From: Verrucomicrobiota bacterium
Lineage (GTDB): Bacteria; Verrucomicrobiota; Verrucomicrobiia; Limisphaerales; J093
Reading direction: 5' to 3'
Length of the DNA: 64,000 nt
Assembly: GCA_027493615.1 (NCBI GenBank)
Contig: JAOSKK010000002.1
Coordinates: 62,001 to 126,000, forward strand
Shown here: positions 28,175-37,689 of the stretch, piece by piece
How the letters are laid out: every line of letters begins with the position of its first letter
How positions within the stretch are numbered: position 1 is the stretch's first letter
Position numbers and translations under genes: made by a program
The notes under the pieces: generated by a model
What the model was told of the DNA's origin: nothing
Database searches by the model: none
What the model saw: only the letters and a program-made list of their open reading frames with translations

Positions 28175-30282
28175 TCCACCGCACCGGCGGCAGCGTCGCC
28201 ACGACGGTCGAGTTGGCACGACTGCCGTTTGTCGGGGACACGGAGCTCCAATGGGCGGATTTGGGGGCGCGCAAGGTGCTGAACACGGCGGCCCGTGGCA
28301 CCGCCAACCTGCTCACCGGCGAACTGGTGGTGACGGATGGCACGTCCGGTGGGACCGGTTTCCTCAATCTGCCCGCCGTGCCGGCGACCTTCGGAAGTCT
28401 GACGCCCTTCCGCGGCGGCTTGCTGTTCACGGCACCCGTGGATGAGTACACCGCCGGGCTTTACCGAACTGAGGGGCTTACGACGATCCTGCTGCGCACG
28501 TATCCGGCCAACTCGGCACGCGGGTTTGGCGTCGCCGGCAACTCCCGGGCGATCATCGTGCCCGAATCCGCCGACTGGCAACAGGCGGGTGTCCTGACCA
28601 CGGACGGCACACCGGAAGGAACGCAGGCGCTGTCCCTGGCCACCGATGCTTCGCGCCCTTCGACCATCGCGGCGCTCGGCGACACGTTTATCTTGTCCGC
28701 CGGCCAGAACGGGTTCGACGAAGTCGATCTCAACTCCTTCGACGGCGTTGACCCCAGTTACCTCGCCCGCAATGCCGAGCTGTTCCGGATCAGTCCTGCC
28801 GGGGCCGTGACGCTGCTGAAGGAGATCCGTTCGGGATCCAGTCTCGGTAGCTACCCCTGGTTCCTCACCCGCGTTGGCGAGGGGGTGTGCTTCTTCGCCC
28901 ACAGTGCCCCCGACGGCCTCGCGATGTGGGAGAACTACAGCACCGGGTTGTGGAAGACGGATGGTACTCCCGCGGGAACGACCTTCATCGAGCCCGTGGA
29001 ACCGCCGGCAACGGGGTTCGGGCCGCCCGCCGAAGCGCTCCGTCCGGGCGTGCTCGGCAGCCGGTTCTTTTTCGGCGGTACCAGCAAACTTCTCAAGACG
29101 GGCATCGAGCTGTGGAAGAGCGACGGCTCGGCGATGGGCACGGTTCACCTCAAGAACATCTACCCCGGCACCTATTGGGACGAGCAAAGTTACTTCTTTG
29201 GCACGGCGCCGGTCGCGGTGCCGAGCTCGAGCGACCCCGCCGAGTTCACCGCGGTCGGCAACACGCTCTTCTTCGCCGCCACGAGCCCGCTGGGCCGTGA
29301 ATTGTGGAAGACGGACGGCACCGCGGCGGGGACGGTATTGGTGAAGGACCTCTCGACCGGTGATGAGGAGTCCCCAGCCCTGCCCGGGGACGTTCTGAGC
29401 TGGATGTATGCGATGTTCGGAGGAGGCGATGGCACGTATCCCGCCACCGCACCGGCCCGGAACGTCACCAATCCCACCAACCTGGTGGCCGTGGCCGGCA
29501 AGCTGTACTTTGTCGCCCGGGACAACGAGGGGACGAAGCTGTTCCGTTCGGATGGCACCGCCGCCGGGACGGTGCCGATCGAGGGCTTGCGTTCGGGTTT
29601 CAGCCGTCCGCGCGAGCTGATCGCCGCGAACGACCGGCTCTACTACGTTCGGGGCCCTCTGGCCCTGAAAGCCCAGCTTTGGGAATACGACCCCGCCACC
29701 GAGACCCATCGCGCCGTCACTTCGCTGGCCGGTGGTGTGGTCAATCCCGCCCGCCTGACCGTCGCCGACGGACGGATCTATTTCGTGGGTGATGATGGGG
29801 AGGGACAGAAGCTGCTCGCGTATGAGCGCGTGCCGCTGATCCGCGAGCACCCGGCTACGCAGACGTTGCTCGCGGGTGGCAGCACGACCTTGGAGATCGT
29901 GCCCGGTGTGCCTGGGCTGGCCCACGCCTGGCGTCGAGGCCTCGGCTTCGCCCTTCCGGTGGGCAGCGATCCCACGCTCGTGGTGCCGGCGTCAAGCGTG
30001 ACCGCCCAACCCTATTCCGTGCGGGTGACCAGCACCGACGGGCGCGTGCAGAACAGTCAGCTCGCCTTCCTGAACGTCCTCGATCCCGCGACTTCGCAGA
30101 ACATCCAGCGGTTCCCCGACAGTTGGTGGACGAAGGAACCCGCGCCCCGCCCGAACCCGACGCCGTCGCCGTCCCCGGCACCTTGGACCCGGCCTGGGGC
30201 ACCAGCAACATGGTCAACAGGGCATCGTGCGGATCATTGCGTTGTCCGATGGGAAGGCTCTGGCGGCCGGCACGTTCAGTGA
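28171..30282 (+). CDS. Giant protein segment 2: ELWxxDGT repeats and Ig-like domain
   Basis: Continues the same repeat family: ELVVTDGTSGGTGFL, VLTTDGTPEGTQALSL, GLWKTDGTPAGTTFIE, ELWKSDGSAMGTVHLK, ELWKTDGTAAGTVLVKDL, KLFRSDGTAAGTVPIE. Together with segment 1 there are about 17-18 units, enough for two or three propellers. An Ig-like domain (LIREHPATQTLLAGGSTTLE ... QPYSVRVTSTDGRVQ) closes the segment. From about 30146 the frame is wrong: PNPTPSPSPAP should read EPDAVAVPGTLDPAWG, the first delta-60 unit. The frame formally runs on to 30282. Confidence 0.72.
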   Translation: MIHRTGGSVATTVELARLPFVGDTELQWADLGARKVLNTAARGTANLLTGELVVTDGTSGGTGFLNLPAVPATFGSLTPFRGGLLFTAPVDEYTAGLYRTEGLTTILLRTYPANSARGFGVAGNSRAIIVPESADWQQAGVLTTDGTPEGTQALSLATDASRPSTIAALGDTFILSAGQNGFDEVDLNSFDGVDPSYLARNAELFRISPAGAVTLLKEIRSGSSLGSYPWFLTRVGEGVCFFAHSAPDGLAMWENYSTGLWKTDGTPAGTTFIEPVEPPATGFGPPAEALRPGVLGSRFFFGGTSKLLKTGIELWKSDGSAMGTVHLKNIYPGTYWDEQSYFFGTAPVAVPSSSDPAEFTAVGNTLFFAATSPLGRELWKTDGTAAGTVLVKDLSTGDEESPALPGDVLSWMYAMFGGGDGTYPATAPARNVTNPTNLVAVAGKLYFVARDNEGTKLFRSDGTAAGTVPIEGLRSGFSRPRELIAANDRLYYVRGPLALKAQLWEYDPATETHRAVTSLAGGVVNPARLTVADGRIYFVGDDGEGQKLLAYERVPLIREHPATQTLLAGGSTTLEIVPGVPGLAHAWRRGLGFALPVGSDPTLVVPASSVTAQPYSVRVTSTDGRVQNSQLAFLNVLDPATSQNIQRFPDSWWTKEPAPRPNPTPSPSPAPWTRPGAPATWSTGHRADHCVVRWEGSGGRHVQ

Positions 30283-30993
30283 GATCGCCGGACAACCCGC
30301 GCCAGGCCTGGCCCGGTTGCACCACGACGGTACGCTTGACACCACCTTCAACGTCGGTGCCGGTCCCGCGGGTGGCGTGGCGGACATGGCGGTGCTGCCC
30401 GACGGCAAGATCGCAATCGTGGGGGGTTCCTGACCGTGAACGGTTATCAACGCGAGCGCGTGGCGCGATTGCATCCGGACGGTTCGGTGGACCTTGCGTT
30501 CAATGCCGGGCTCGGTCTCCCGGGCATCCAATCGGTCCTGACCGTTCTGCCCGCGGCGGGGGGCAAGCTCTATCTGGGCGGGATCTTCGACGGTTGGGGC
30601 GGGCACCCGACCGTCAGCTTGGTCCGGTTGAACGGAGACGGGACCGTGGACACGGCCATCACGCTCAACAACCAACCCAATGTCGGGGGCCCCTTCCGGG
30701 TCGCCGCTCTCGCGTATTACCCGAGCGAAGCCGATCCGCAGTGGCTCATCGTCGGCGGTGGAACCTACTATGTCGAAGCGGGCAACGGCTTCACCAACCA
30801 ACGCCGCCACCTTGCCCGCCTCGATGCCACGACCGGCGCGTGGGACCCGACCTTCAACCTCGCCCCCATTCCCACCCCACCCACGTCCGTGGACGGCTCG
30901 GTCTCGCGCATTGCGGTGCTCCCGGATGGCAAGCTCCTGGTCGGCGGCATCCAAGGCGGCGGCCTACCACGTTCGATGGCATGCTGCGCCTGA
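30227..30993 (+). CDS. Giant protein segment 3: first delta-60 propeller, N-terminal blades
   Basis: Two frames joined at the G6 run 30421-30426 (stop at 30431-30433, continuing IVGGFLTVNGYQ). Delta-60 units: GTLDPAWGTSNMVNQGIV..., GTLDTTFNVGAGPAGGV followed by MAVLPDGKIAIVGG, GSVDLAFNAGLGLPGIQ, GTVDTAITLNNQ, GAWDPTFNLAPIPT with RIAVLPDGKLLVGG. The pattern G-x-L/x-D-x-x-F ... V-x-x-D-G-K-I/L-x-x-G-G-x-F is diagnostic. The frame breaks at the CC pair 30963-30964 and continues as GGPTTFDGMLRLNANG. Confidence 0.7.
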
Positions 30994-32570
30994 ATGCGAA
31001 CGGCACCCTGGACACAATCTTCAAGACCGGTCCCACCGAAGGCGCCTTGGGCCCATCGCTCGCCGCCGCTCCGTTCCTCCCGTTCGAGGTCGTGTCCAGT
31101 GGCCGGATCGTGGCCGGAGGCCGCTTCACGAAGGTCCAGAACAGCGTGCGCCCGAACATCGTTCAACTCCTGCCGGACGGTCTGCGCGACCCCTCCTTCG
31201 TTCCGGCCGGTGGACCGAACAACGAAGTCAACGCCCTCGCCGTGCAACCGGACGGTGGCATCCTCATCGCTGGGCCGTTCACCGCCGTCGATGGGGTTGC
31301 CCGCCGCGGGTTGGCCCGGCTCCACGGCAATCCCTCCCCACCCCTGCTTCTGGCCTCGACCACCACGCCCATTGGCGAACTGGCGGACGGGTTGCAGGCC
31401 ACCCTCGAGGTCAAGGTCATCGGCAATCCGCCGCCCCAGGTCACCTGGTATCGAGGCGACATTGAAGTCGGCACGGGCGCGGTCTTGACCCTCCCGAAGA
31501 CCGATCCGGCCAACCAAGGCGAGTATTACGCCGTCGTCGCCAATGGCTCGGGCATCATCGCAACCGACCCGGTCACCCTCGCCTTCAACACCGGTCCGCC
31601 GGTCATCAACGGAGCCCCGCAGGACAGCCTGGCCTGCCTGGGGGGAACCGCGGTGTTCCGCGTGTCGGCCACGGGCGCTGTCCCTCTGAGTTACCAATGG
31701 AAACGAAACGGCGAAGACCTGCCCGGCGAAACCGGCGCGGTCCTCCGCGTGCTGGTCGGCACGCTGGACCCCGGGAAGGACAGCTACACCGTCGCCGTGA
31801 GCAACCCGTTGGCGGCGGTGGAAAGCGCCCCCGTGCGCATCGTGCTTTCGCAGCAGGGCACCCTCGACAGGTGCTTCTACGAGTACACACTGCCGGCGGG
31901 GATCAACGATGCGTTCAAGGAGTGCATGCCTCCCACGACGTTCGATTTCCCCAGCTACGAGGCCGTGGAATCCATCGCCTGGCAACCCAACGGCCATGTC
32001 GTGATCGGTGGTGGCGCTTTTACCCACGGCAGTCAATGGAGCCCGCGCACGCGGCCGTTCTTGATGCGCTTCACCGAATGGGGGGTCCGTGCTTACACCG
32101 GAGAGGAACGCCCTGACGCTGCGGTCCATGTTGTGGCCGCCGCCCCGGACAGCGCGGTGTACCTCGCGGGCGACTTCAAGCACATCGTGGACGAGGCGGG
32201 CGCGCCACGGCACGCGCAACGTTGGGTCGCCAAGTTCGACGCCAACCTGCGTTTCGTCCCCGGCTTCGCCCCCGCCCTGCTACCCGAGACCGCCCAGGTG
32301 ACCGCTCTGCTTGTGCAACCGGACGGCAAACTGCTCATGGCCGGCACATTCTCCAATGTGAATGGCCGGGCGAGCCTGGGAATCGCGCGTCTCCTGCCCA
32401 GCGGTCAGAGCGATCCCGCGTTCCGCAGCGGGATCGTGTTCATGAACTACGCCAAGCCGCTGGCGCTGGCCTTGCAGGCGGACGGCAGCATCCTGCTCGG
32501 CGGTCAGGGGGCCTACTACGGCGCGGGTACACCGCCGGGGGTGAGTACCGGAACCAACTTTGCCGCCTGA
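30975..32570 (+). CDS. Giant protein segment 4: delta-60 blades, two Ig-like domains, second delta-60 propeller
   Basis: Two more delta-60 blades finish a seven-bladed set (GTLDTIFKTGPTEGALG, GLRDPSFVPAGGPNNEV with ALAVQPDGGILIAG). Two Ig-like domains follow (QATLEVKVIGNPPPQVTWYR ... GEYYAVVANGSG; TAVFRVSATGAVPLSYQWKR ... SYTVAVSNPLAAVES). A second delta-60 set then begins (GTLDRCFYEYTLPAG, AWQPNGHVVIGG, LLVQPDGKLLMAGTFSNVNG, GQSDPAFRSGIV). The stop at 32568-32570 arises from a missing G at the G5 run 32537-32541; repair gives TPPGGEYRNQLCRLNPDG. Confidence 0.72.
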   Translation, partial: DGMLRLNANGTLDTIFKTGPTEGALGPSLAAAPFLPFEVVSSGRIVAGGRFTKVQNSVRPNIVQLLPDGLRDPSFVPAGGPNNEVNALAVQPDGGILIAGPFTAVDGVARRGLARLHGNPSPPLLLASTTTPIGELADGLQATLEVKVIGNPPPQVTWYRGDIEVGTGAVLTLPKTDPANQGEYYAVVANGSGIIATDPVTLAFNTGPPVINGAPQDSLACLGGTAVFRVSATGAVPLSYQWKRNGEDLPGETGAVLRVLVGTLDPGKDSYTVAVSNPLAAVESAPVRIVLSQQGTLDRCFYEYTLPAGINDAFKECMPPTTFDFPSYEAVESIAWQPNGHVVIGGGAFTHGSQWSPRTRPFLMRFTEWGVRAYTGEERPDAAVHVVAAAPDSAVYLAGDFKHIVDEAGAPRHAQRWVAKFDANLRFVPGFAPALLPETAQVTALLVQPDGKLLMAGTFSNVNGRASLGIARLLPSGQSDPAFRSGIVFMNYAKPLALALQADGSILLGGQGAYYGAGTPPGVSTGTNFAA

Positions 32571-33235
32571 ACCCGGATGGTTCGTGGGACCCGACCTTCG
32601 AAACCGCCGGTGGGGCGGCGAACGCGGGTTATGCGGAGAACGTGCACTCGATCGTTGTGCAACCAGACCAGCGCATCCTCATTGCCGGGCTCCTGGCCCG
32701 CTGGGGGAACGTGCCCCGCAGTCAGCTCGCGCGACTGCATCCGGATGGGGGAACTGGACCTGTCCTTCGATGCGGGGACCGGACCGGAGGGCAACGCAAA
32801 TGCCTTGGGACTGTCGCCTGACGGACGGGTGTACGTAGGGGGGTTCTTCCAGAAATTCAACGGCCTCACCGCGGCCGCCCTCGTGCGGCTGAAGCCGGAC
32901 GGTTCGATGGACGAGGGTTATCGGGCGCCGCGTATGAACGGGGTGCGGGCGCTGGCCATCTTGCCGGACGGCAGCGCCATCGTGGGCGGCAGCTTCAGGT
33001 CCGGTCCGATCCAGCCGCCCCTCGGGGATCCGACGGTGACAACGCGGGAATGGCGGCACCCGGGCACGGGCTCGATTCACAACCTGGAAAGCATCACCTG
33101 GGAGTCCCAGTGCCCGGAGCACGGTCCGGAACACGGGCAGGTGCCGTGGCTCGATAACTTCTGCGGCATGTCGTTCACGGCGCTGAATGGCGTCATGCGG
33201 TTGCGCGGCGCGGATTTCGCACTCGAGGCGCCCGC
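32571..33235 (+). CDS. Giant protein segment 5: end of second delta-60 propeller
   Basis: Read in frame 2 to about 32750 (RLNPDGSWDPTFETAGG, IVVQPDQRILIAGLLARWG, SQLARLHPDG), then, after removing one G from the run 32747-32751, in the next frame (GELDLSFDAGTGPEGNANA, LGLSPDGRVYVGGFFQKFNG, AILPDGSAIVGGSF). A Cys-containing segment (ESQCPEHGPEHGQVPWLDNFCG) has no recognised fold. One C missing at 33231-33233 links LEAP to RIVVQPRGTVTL in segment 6. Confidence 0.65.
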
Positions 33236-33238
33236 ATC

Positions 33239-34240
33239 GTGGTGCAACCCCGAGGCACGGTCACACTCACCGAGGACTCCGTGCATACCTTGTTTGTGGG
33301 GGTGCAGTCCGATTTGCCCGAAGGCGTCGCCCTGGCCTACCAGTGGAGCAAGGACGGCGTGGACATCCCCGGCGCGACCAAGCCCCTCCTCTGGCTCGAC
33401 CCGGTCACGCGCGCCCGGGCCGGGAAGTACGCGGTTCGGGTGTCCAGCGACTGGGGTACCTTGGTCAGCGAACCGGCGGTGGTGCAGGTGGCGCCCGGCA
33501 CCGGTCCCCGCGGCGAGCTCGCCCTGCGGCCGGAGTTGAAGCGGTTCGAGTGGCGGTTCAACCCCGCGCCGGGTCGTCAGTTCACCCCGGAAGACGCGGC
33601 CGGCTTGCAGCTCGAGGTTTCGGACGATCTGAAGGCCTGGACACGTGTGCCCGGCGGTGTGCTGATCGAGAACGGCGTGTTGGTCTTCCGCGAGGACCAG
33701 AGCGAATTCAAGGCCAGGCGGTTCTATCGGCTCGCGGCCATCGCGTCCTTGCCGCCACCCGCCGCCCAAACCGATCCCGCGGCACAGATCAGCCTGGCCG
33801 ACGTGCCGCAAGCCGTGCGCGCCCTGGCTCAGGAGCACATCCAGGCTTTCATCGGCGACGCCCGCTCCCGCACCGCCGAGGAACGCAACTGGGAGAACGT
33901 CACCTTCGCTGACGAAGCCCGCCTGCTGTTCGATCCCGGGCACGCGCAGGGTGGAGAACCCACCTACGTCGAACTCAGGGTGGTCAGTGCGCTCAACCCC
34001 CGCCGACGCCCGCGGCTACGTCGTGCTGGCGCTCACCGACGACGATTTCCCCATCGTCGAGTTCGCCACCCTCGGCCCGACCAAGACCGACCGTTTGCTG
34101 CAACGGGCCGGGCAGGGCGTTGTGAAACGGTTCCTGCGCTTCACCCCGGGCTACCTCGTCGGCGAGGACCCGGGTGGGCAACGACTCGTGTCGTTGGGCA
34201 CCATGCCGCAGCGCGTCGTGGGTGACCTGCCGGAAGGGGG
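33239..34240 (+). CDS. Giant protein segment 6: Ig-like domain and linker/propeptide-like region
   Basis: Ig-like domain (VALAYQWSKDGVDIPGATK ... GKYAVRVSSDWGTLV), then LEVSDDLKAWTRV ... RRFYRL, a C-terminal-type domain that often ends proteins of this kind. Here the frame runs on (ISLADVPQAVRALAQEHIQ, then, after C5 33997-34001, NPADARGYVVLALTDDDFP and TDRLLQRAGQGVVKRFLRF), which resembles a propeptide before the peptidase. If a boundary between two genes exists, it would be near 33760, but I see no stop/start pair. The next shift is at G5 34236-34240. Confidence 0.55.
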
Positions 34241-34276
34241 AACCTGCGCACCGCCCACTTCAACAGCGAGACGGGC

Positions 34277-34948
34277 GTGCGCACCGTCCCGCCGCGCAGT
34301 CAGATGAATCTGGTGCCCTTTGCGAGCTACGAGGAACTCCGCCAGGACTTCATCGCCAACCCCATGCGGCAGGCCCTGCGCGCCCAACGCCGGCAGGAAA
34401 CGACCGCCCGCTGGAACCTGGCGCGGAACCAGCGCCAACCGGTGTTGCGGTTGACTCCGGGCGAGATAACCGACGCGCTCGCGGGCGAACCGGTAACCCA
34501 GGCGCGCGCGGACGGCGACGAAGACGAGGAACCGGTCGTCACCGTATCGGTCTTGCGGAATGGCGGGATTCGGCTGACCGCCTTGCGCGAGGGCAGCCAA
34601 CTCTTGCGCGTGCGCCTCGAGGACGGTCGCGTCGCGCACCACACCGTGGTGGTGACCACAAGCGCCCGCCTCTCACCCACGCTGCACGGCGGCGAGTGCG
34701 CGCACATCCGGGAGCGGAACTGGTACGCCGGGCAGGGCTGGCACGTCGACCAATGCCAGTACGACCAGTTGCACCGCGACGAGTGGTGCCCGGCGGTGGG
34801 GTGCGGTCCCACCGCGCTGGCGATGCTCCTCGGCTGGTGGGATGTGCACGGCGTCCCCAGTGCGTTCTACCGGCTCCGCAGCGGCGCGGGTTCGACGGGC
34901 GCTTTCCGGTTCGAGTTCCCCAGCGTGTACGGACCGGACGCCCCCTGA
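34277..34948 (+). CDS. Giant protein segment 7: C39-like peptidase domain, N-terminal half
   Basis: After the G5 shift the frame reads GGNLRTAHFNSETGVRTVPP and a helical RQ-rich stretch, then a beta-domain (VTVSVLRNGGIRLTALREGS ... AHHTVVVTTSARL) resembling a pilus/Big-like module. The peptidase core begins with WCPAVGCGPTALAMLLGWWD, the GCGPTALAM block typical of C39-like and related papain-fold Cys peptidases, with Cys as nucleophile. The stop at 34946-34948 comes from a missing C in 34941-34945; repair gives GPDAPLNADDDTKEALLADV. Confidence 0.65.
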   Translation: MRTVPPRSQMNLVPFASYEELRQDFIANPMRQALRAQRRQETTARWNLARNQRQPVLRLTPGEITDALAGEPVTQARADGDEDEEPVVTVSVLRNGGIRLTALREGSQLLRVRLEDGRVAHHTVVVTTSARLSPTLHGGECAHIRERNWYAGQGWHVDQCQYDQLHRDEWCPAVGCGPTALAMLLGWWDVHGVPSAFYRLRSGAGSTGAFRFEFPSVYGPDAP

Positions 34949-36573
34949 ACGCCGACGACGATACGAAGGAGGCACTACTGGCCGATGTGTACCGGGACCT
35001 CCACGGGCTGTGCAACGTGATGTGCAACCCCTTCGGCGACGGCGGTGCCACGTATCCGGACCAGATGGAGAGCGCATTCTGGGAGTACATGGCGCGCGTC
35101 GCGTACCTGCTGCCTCCGCCAATGAACGAGTACGGGGACGGCTTCGTGGGTGTGACGGCGGACGCCTCGTGGGTGCCCCCGGGCGGCCTGACCGACTGGG
35201 AGGGTGGCGGCAAGTTTGTCGCCAACGGCATCAAGAAGGGGCGACCCGGCATCGTCGGCATCGGGCTTTGTCTGTGCGATCCGCCGCACTATGGCCTCGC
35301 CTACGGCTACAAGCGCATTGACGTTATCGTGGGTTGCGACGACCCCGAGGTGGTCGAGACGCGCCGCTTCTTCAAGCTGAACATGGGGCATGGCCCCACC
35401 AACCCGCCCGAATGGCATGTCGCCGAGAACGTCTGGTTCGGGCTCACCGCGAACCTCTGGCAGAAGAAGCTGCCGAAGTTCGCGCTGCCGGGGAACCCCG
35501 GTGACTTCCTGGGCAACGCCTTCGGACTGGGTGCCAAGTACGAGGTCACTCGACCCGCCGCCGCCATGACTCCCCTGGCTCAACGACTGGTTCTCCTCGA
35601 AGGCGACAACCACGGCAACGTGCCCACGCCCTTCATGCGGATGACCTCCGTCAACGGCGGCGCGAGCTACACCACGCCGCTCATCGCCGGCATCGGCCAG
35701 GGCCTGTTCCGATCCGGACCCGCCGTGGTCATGTCGGCGGACGGCCAGCGTTTGCACGCGTTTGGGCTGGGCACGGATCAACGACTCTGGCGCGCCTCCT
35801 CGACCGACGGTGGCAAGACCTGGCCCAACGCTTGGGGGCCATTCGGACCGGTGCGGGTGTACAGCTCGGCGCCGGCCGCGGCCGCCTCCGCGGACGGCAC
35901 CCACATCTACATCGTGGCGATGGGTGCCGACGACGCGTATCACACCTTCGCCTCCCGCGATGGCGGGCAGACCTGGCCGGTGCTGAGCACACCGCTTGGC
36001 GGCGCCTTCAAATCCGCGCCGGCCGTGACGACCTCGTTCTTCGGCGATGCGGTTCACGTCGTCGGTTTGGGGACTGACCAGCGCTTCTGGCACGCCTACT
36101 CGTTCAACTCGGGGACGAACTGGGCCGGGTGGTGGCCGGTGGGTGGTGGCGCCTTCAACGCCGCGCCGGCGGCGGTGATGTCCGCGGACGGCGGCATCCT
36201 CCGGGTCTTTGGTCGCGGCCTGGATTACGGATTCCACCAGGCGGTCTCGACCGACGACAGCGTCACCTGGAGCCCTTGGACGGCCGTGGTTCCCGGCGCG
36301 ATCTTCAGCTCCGGACCGGCGGCGACCCTCGAGGCAGACGGTCAGCGGATCCGCCTTTTTGGGCGCGGTTGGCCGTCCCAGGTTGCCGAAGGGACCATTC
36401 CCGACCCGGCCCAACCACGCCTCTGGCAGGCGTTCTCACCCGACGGCGGCGCCAACTGGCCCGGGAACTTCACCGGAATCCTTCCGTCGGTCGAAGCTGG
36501 CAATGGGGTCAGATCCATACTGTTGACAAATGAAGCTTCTCCCCGGAAGCTCCGGCCATGGCGAGGCCGTTGA
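34946..36573 (+). CDS. Giant protein segment 8: peptidase C-terminal half and sialidase/PLL-like propeller
   Basis: The first 160 residues complete the papain-like domain: GRPGIVGIGLCLCDPPHYGLAYGYKRIDV, with the expected His in PPHYGLAYGY, then FFKLNMGHG. A propeller of repeated SADGxxxxxFGxGTDxRxWxAxSTDGGxTW units follows (GQRLHAFGLGTDQRLWRA, DAVHVVGLGTDQRFWHAY, GILRVFGRGLDYGFHQAV, GQRIRLFGRGW), like BNR/PLL lectin propellers. The last about 24 residues (GVRSILLTNEASPRKL...) are read from the left inverted repeat of the RAYT element, so the natural C-terminus is replaced or displaced. Confidence 0.7.
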
Positions 36574-37689
36574 GAATCCTGGTGCCCGGGGGGTGGTATC
36601 ACGTGACCAGCCGCGGGAACCGACGCGAAGCGATCTACCGGACCGACACGGATCGGCGGCGCTTTCTCGGGTTGGTGGCCGAGTTGCCGGAGCGTTTCGG
36701 GGTGGAGATCCATGCGTTTGTGCTGATGGACAACCATTACCACCTCTTGGTGCGGACGCCGGAGCCCAACCTGAGCGAGGCGATGCGCTGGCTGCACGTC
36801 AGTTACAGCAGTCGTTTCAACTGGGCGCATCGGCAGTGTGGGCATGTGTTTCAAGGCCGTTTCAAGGCGGTGGTGGTTGAAGATCACCGGGGGGTGGTGG
36901 AGGTGGCGCGCTACGTCCATCTGAATCCCGTCCGGGTGGGGCGGTTGGGCTTGGGCCAGGCGCAGCGGCAGCAGTCGCGGGCAGTGGGGCGGGATGACCC
37001 TGGAGCCGAGTTGGTCGGGCAGCGGTTGCAGGAGCTTGGTGCGTACCCGTGGAGTTCGTGGCGGGTGTACGGGGAGCGGAACCGGCGCCCGGGTGGTTGG
37101 AGACCGAGGTGATCGCGGCGGGTTGCGGGGGCCGGACCCGGGCAGAGCGGCGGGAGGCGCTGCGGGAGTACACCGAGGCGCCGGTCCGCCAGGGCCGGAT
37201 CGAGAGCCCGTGGGGCGGGCTGTTCGGCGGTGTCATTCTGGGGAGCAAGGAGTTCGCGCAGGCGCTGCTTCGGGGACTGAAGTCCGGGACCGCCGATCCG
37301 ACGACGCAGACGGCCGTGCGCCAGATCGCGAGAACGGGTCGGATCAGTTGGCCGGAGATCGTGGCGACGGCCGAGGCGGTGCGTGGGATGCGCTGGACGG
37401 AGATGGCGCAGGCCTGGGGTGATTGGGGCCGCGACGGGACGATCTACGTGGCGGTGCGGCACGGGCGGCAACGGTTGGCGGACGTGGTGCGGGCGGTGGG
37501 GGAGTTGAAGTATGGGGCGGCGGCGCAGGCCGTTCGCCGTTTTGCGGCCGCGCTCCCGCAGGACCCGGCGAAGGTTCGGTTTGTGACTGAGATGAAGCAG
37601 AGGCTCGGGGAACGGACGGGGACAGGATCGTGTGAGCGCAGGGCGGCCGGGGGCAAGAGTCTGTAAACAGTATGGATCTGACCCCATTG
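36501..37689 (+). mobile_element. RAYT transposase element bounded by perfect 24-bp inverted repeats
   Basis: Left end 36501-36524 (CAATGGGGTCAGATCC...) is the exact reverse complement of 37666-37689 (...GGATCTGACCCCATTG). The enclosed gene is a REP-associated tyrosine transposase whose stop codon TAA (37664-37666) touches the right repeat. Such GGGGTCAGATCC-type ends flank many RAYT genes. No target duplication is evident, in keeping with HUH-type chemistry. The element sits inside the 3' end of the giant propeller gene. Confidence 0.88.
36558..37666 (+). CDS. REP-associated tyrosine transposase (RAYT, Y1/HUH; one frameshift)
   Basis: About 369 residues. RAYTs are single-strand HUH endonucleases acting on REP palindromes. 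Seen: RPLRILVPGGWYHVTSRGNR start, FVLMDNHYHLLVRTPEPN with the H-U-H pair (HYH), and ARYVHLNPVRVG; the catalytic Tyr region follows WLHVSYSSRFN. A long C-terminal extension (REYTEAPVRQ ... ISWPEIVATAEAVRGMRW, WGRDGTIYVAVRHGRQ) resembles the DNA-binding tail of the longer RAYT subgroup. One G is missing in 37071-37074 (repair: WRVYGGAEPAPGWLETEV), so the copy may be intact in reality. Confidence 0.88.

Larger units (their letters stand above)
26429..36573 (+). other. Reconstructed single gene for a giant mosaic surface protein (about 3,380 aa, a dozen frameshifts)
   Basis: All reading-frame pieces on this strand join end to end without intergenic space or a credible internal start. Each change of frame is fixed by one base: 28156-28160 (G5), 30145-30148, 30218, 30421-30426 (G6), 30963-30964, 32537-32541 (G5), 32747-32751 (G5), 33231-33233, 33997-34001 (C5), 34236-34240 (G5), 34941-34945 (C5). 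The order is Ig-like domain, ELWxxDGT propellers, Ig-like, delta-60 propeller, two Ig-like, second delta-60 propeller, Ig-like, linker, C39-like peptidase, sialidase/PLL-like propeller. Two adjoining genes split near 33760 remain possible. The 3' end is interrupted by a RAYT element. Individual segments are listed separately. Confidence 0.6.

Noticed and set aside
28144-29925. Minus-strand open frame of 593 codons opposite the giant gene
   Set aside because: It is antisense to recognisable ELWxxDGT repeats and has no recognisable protein features.
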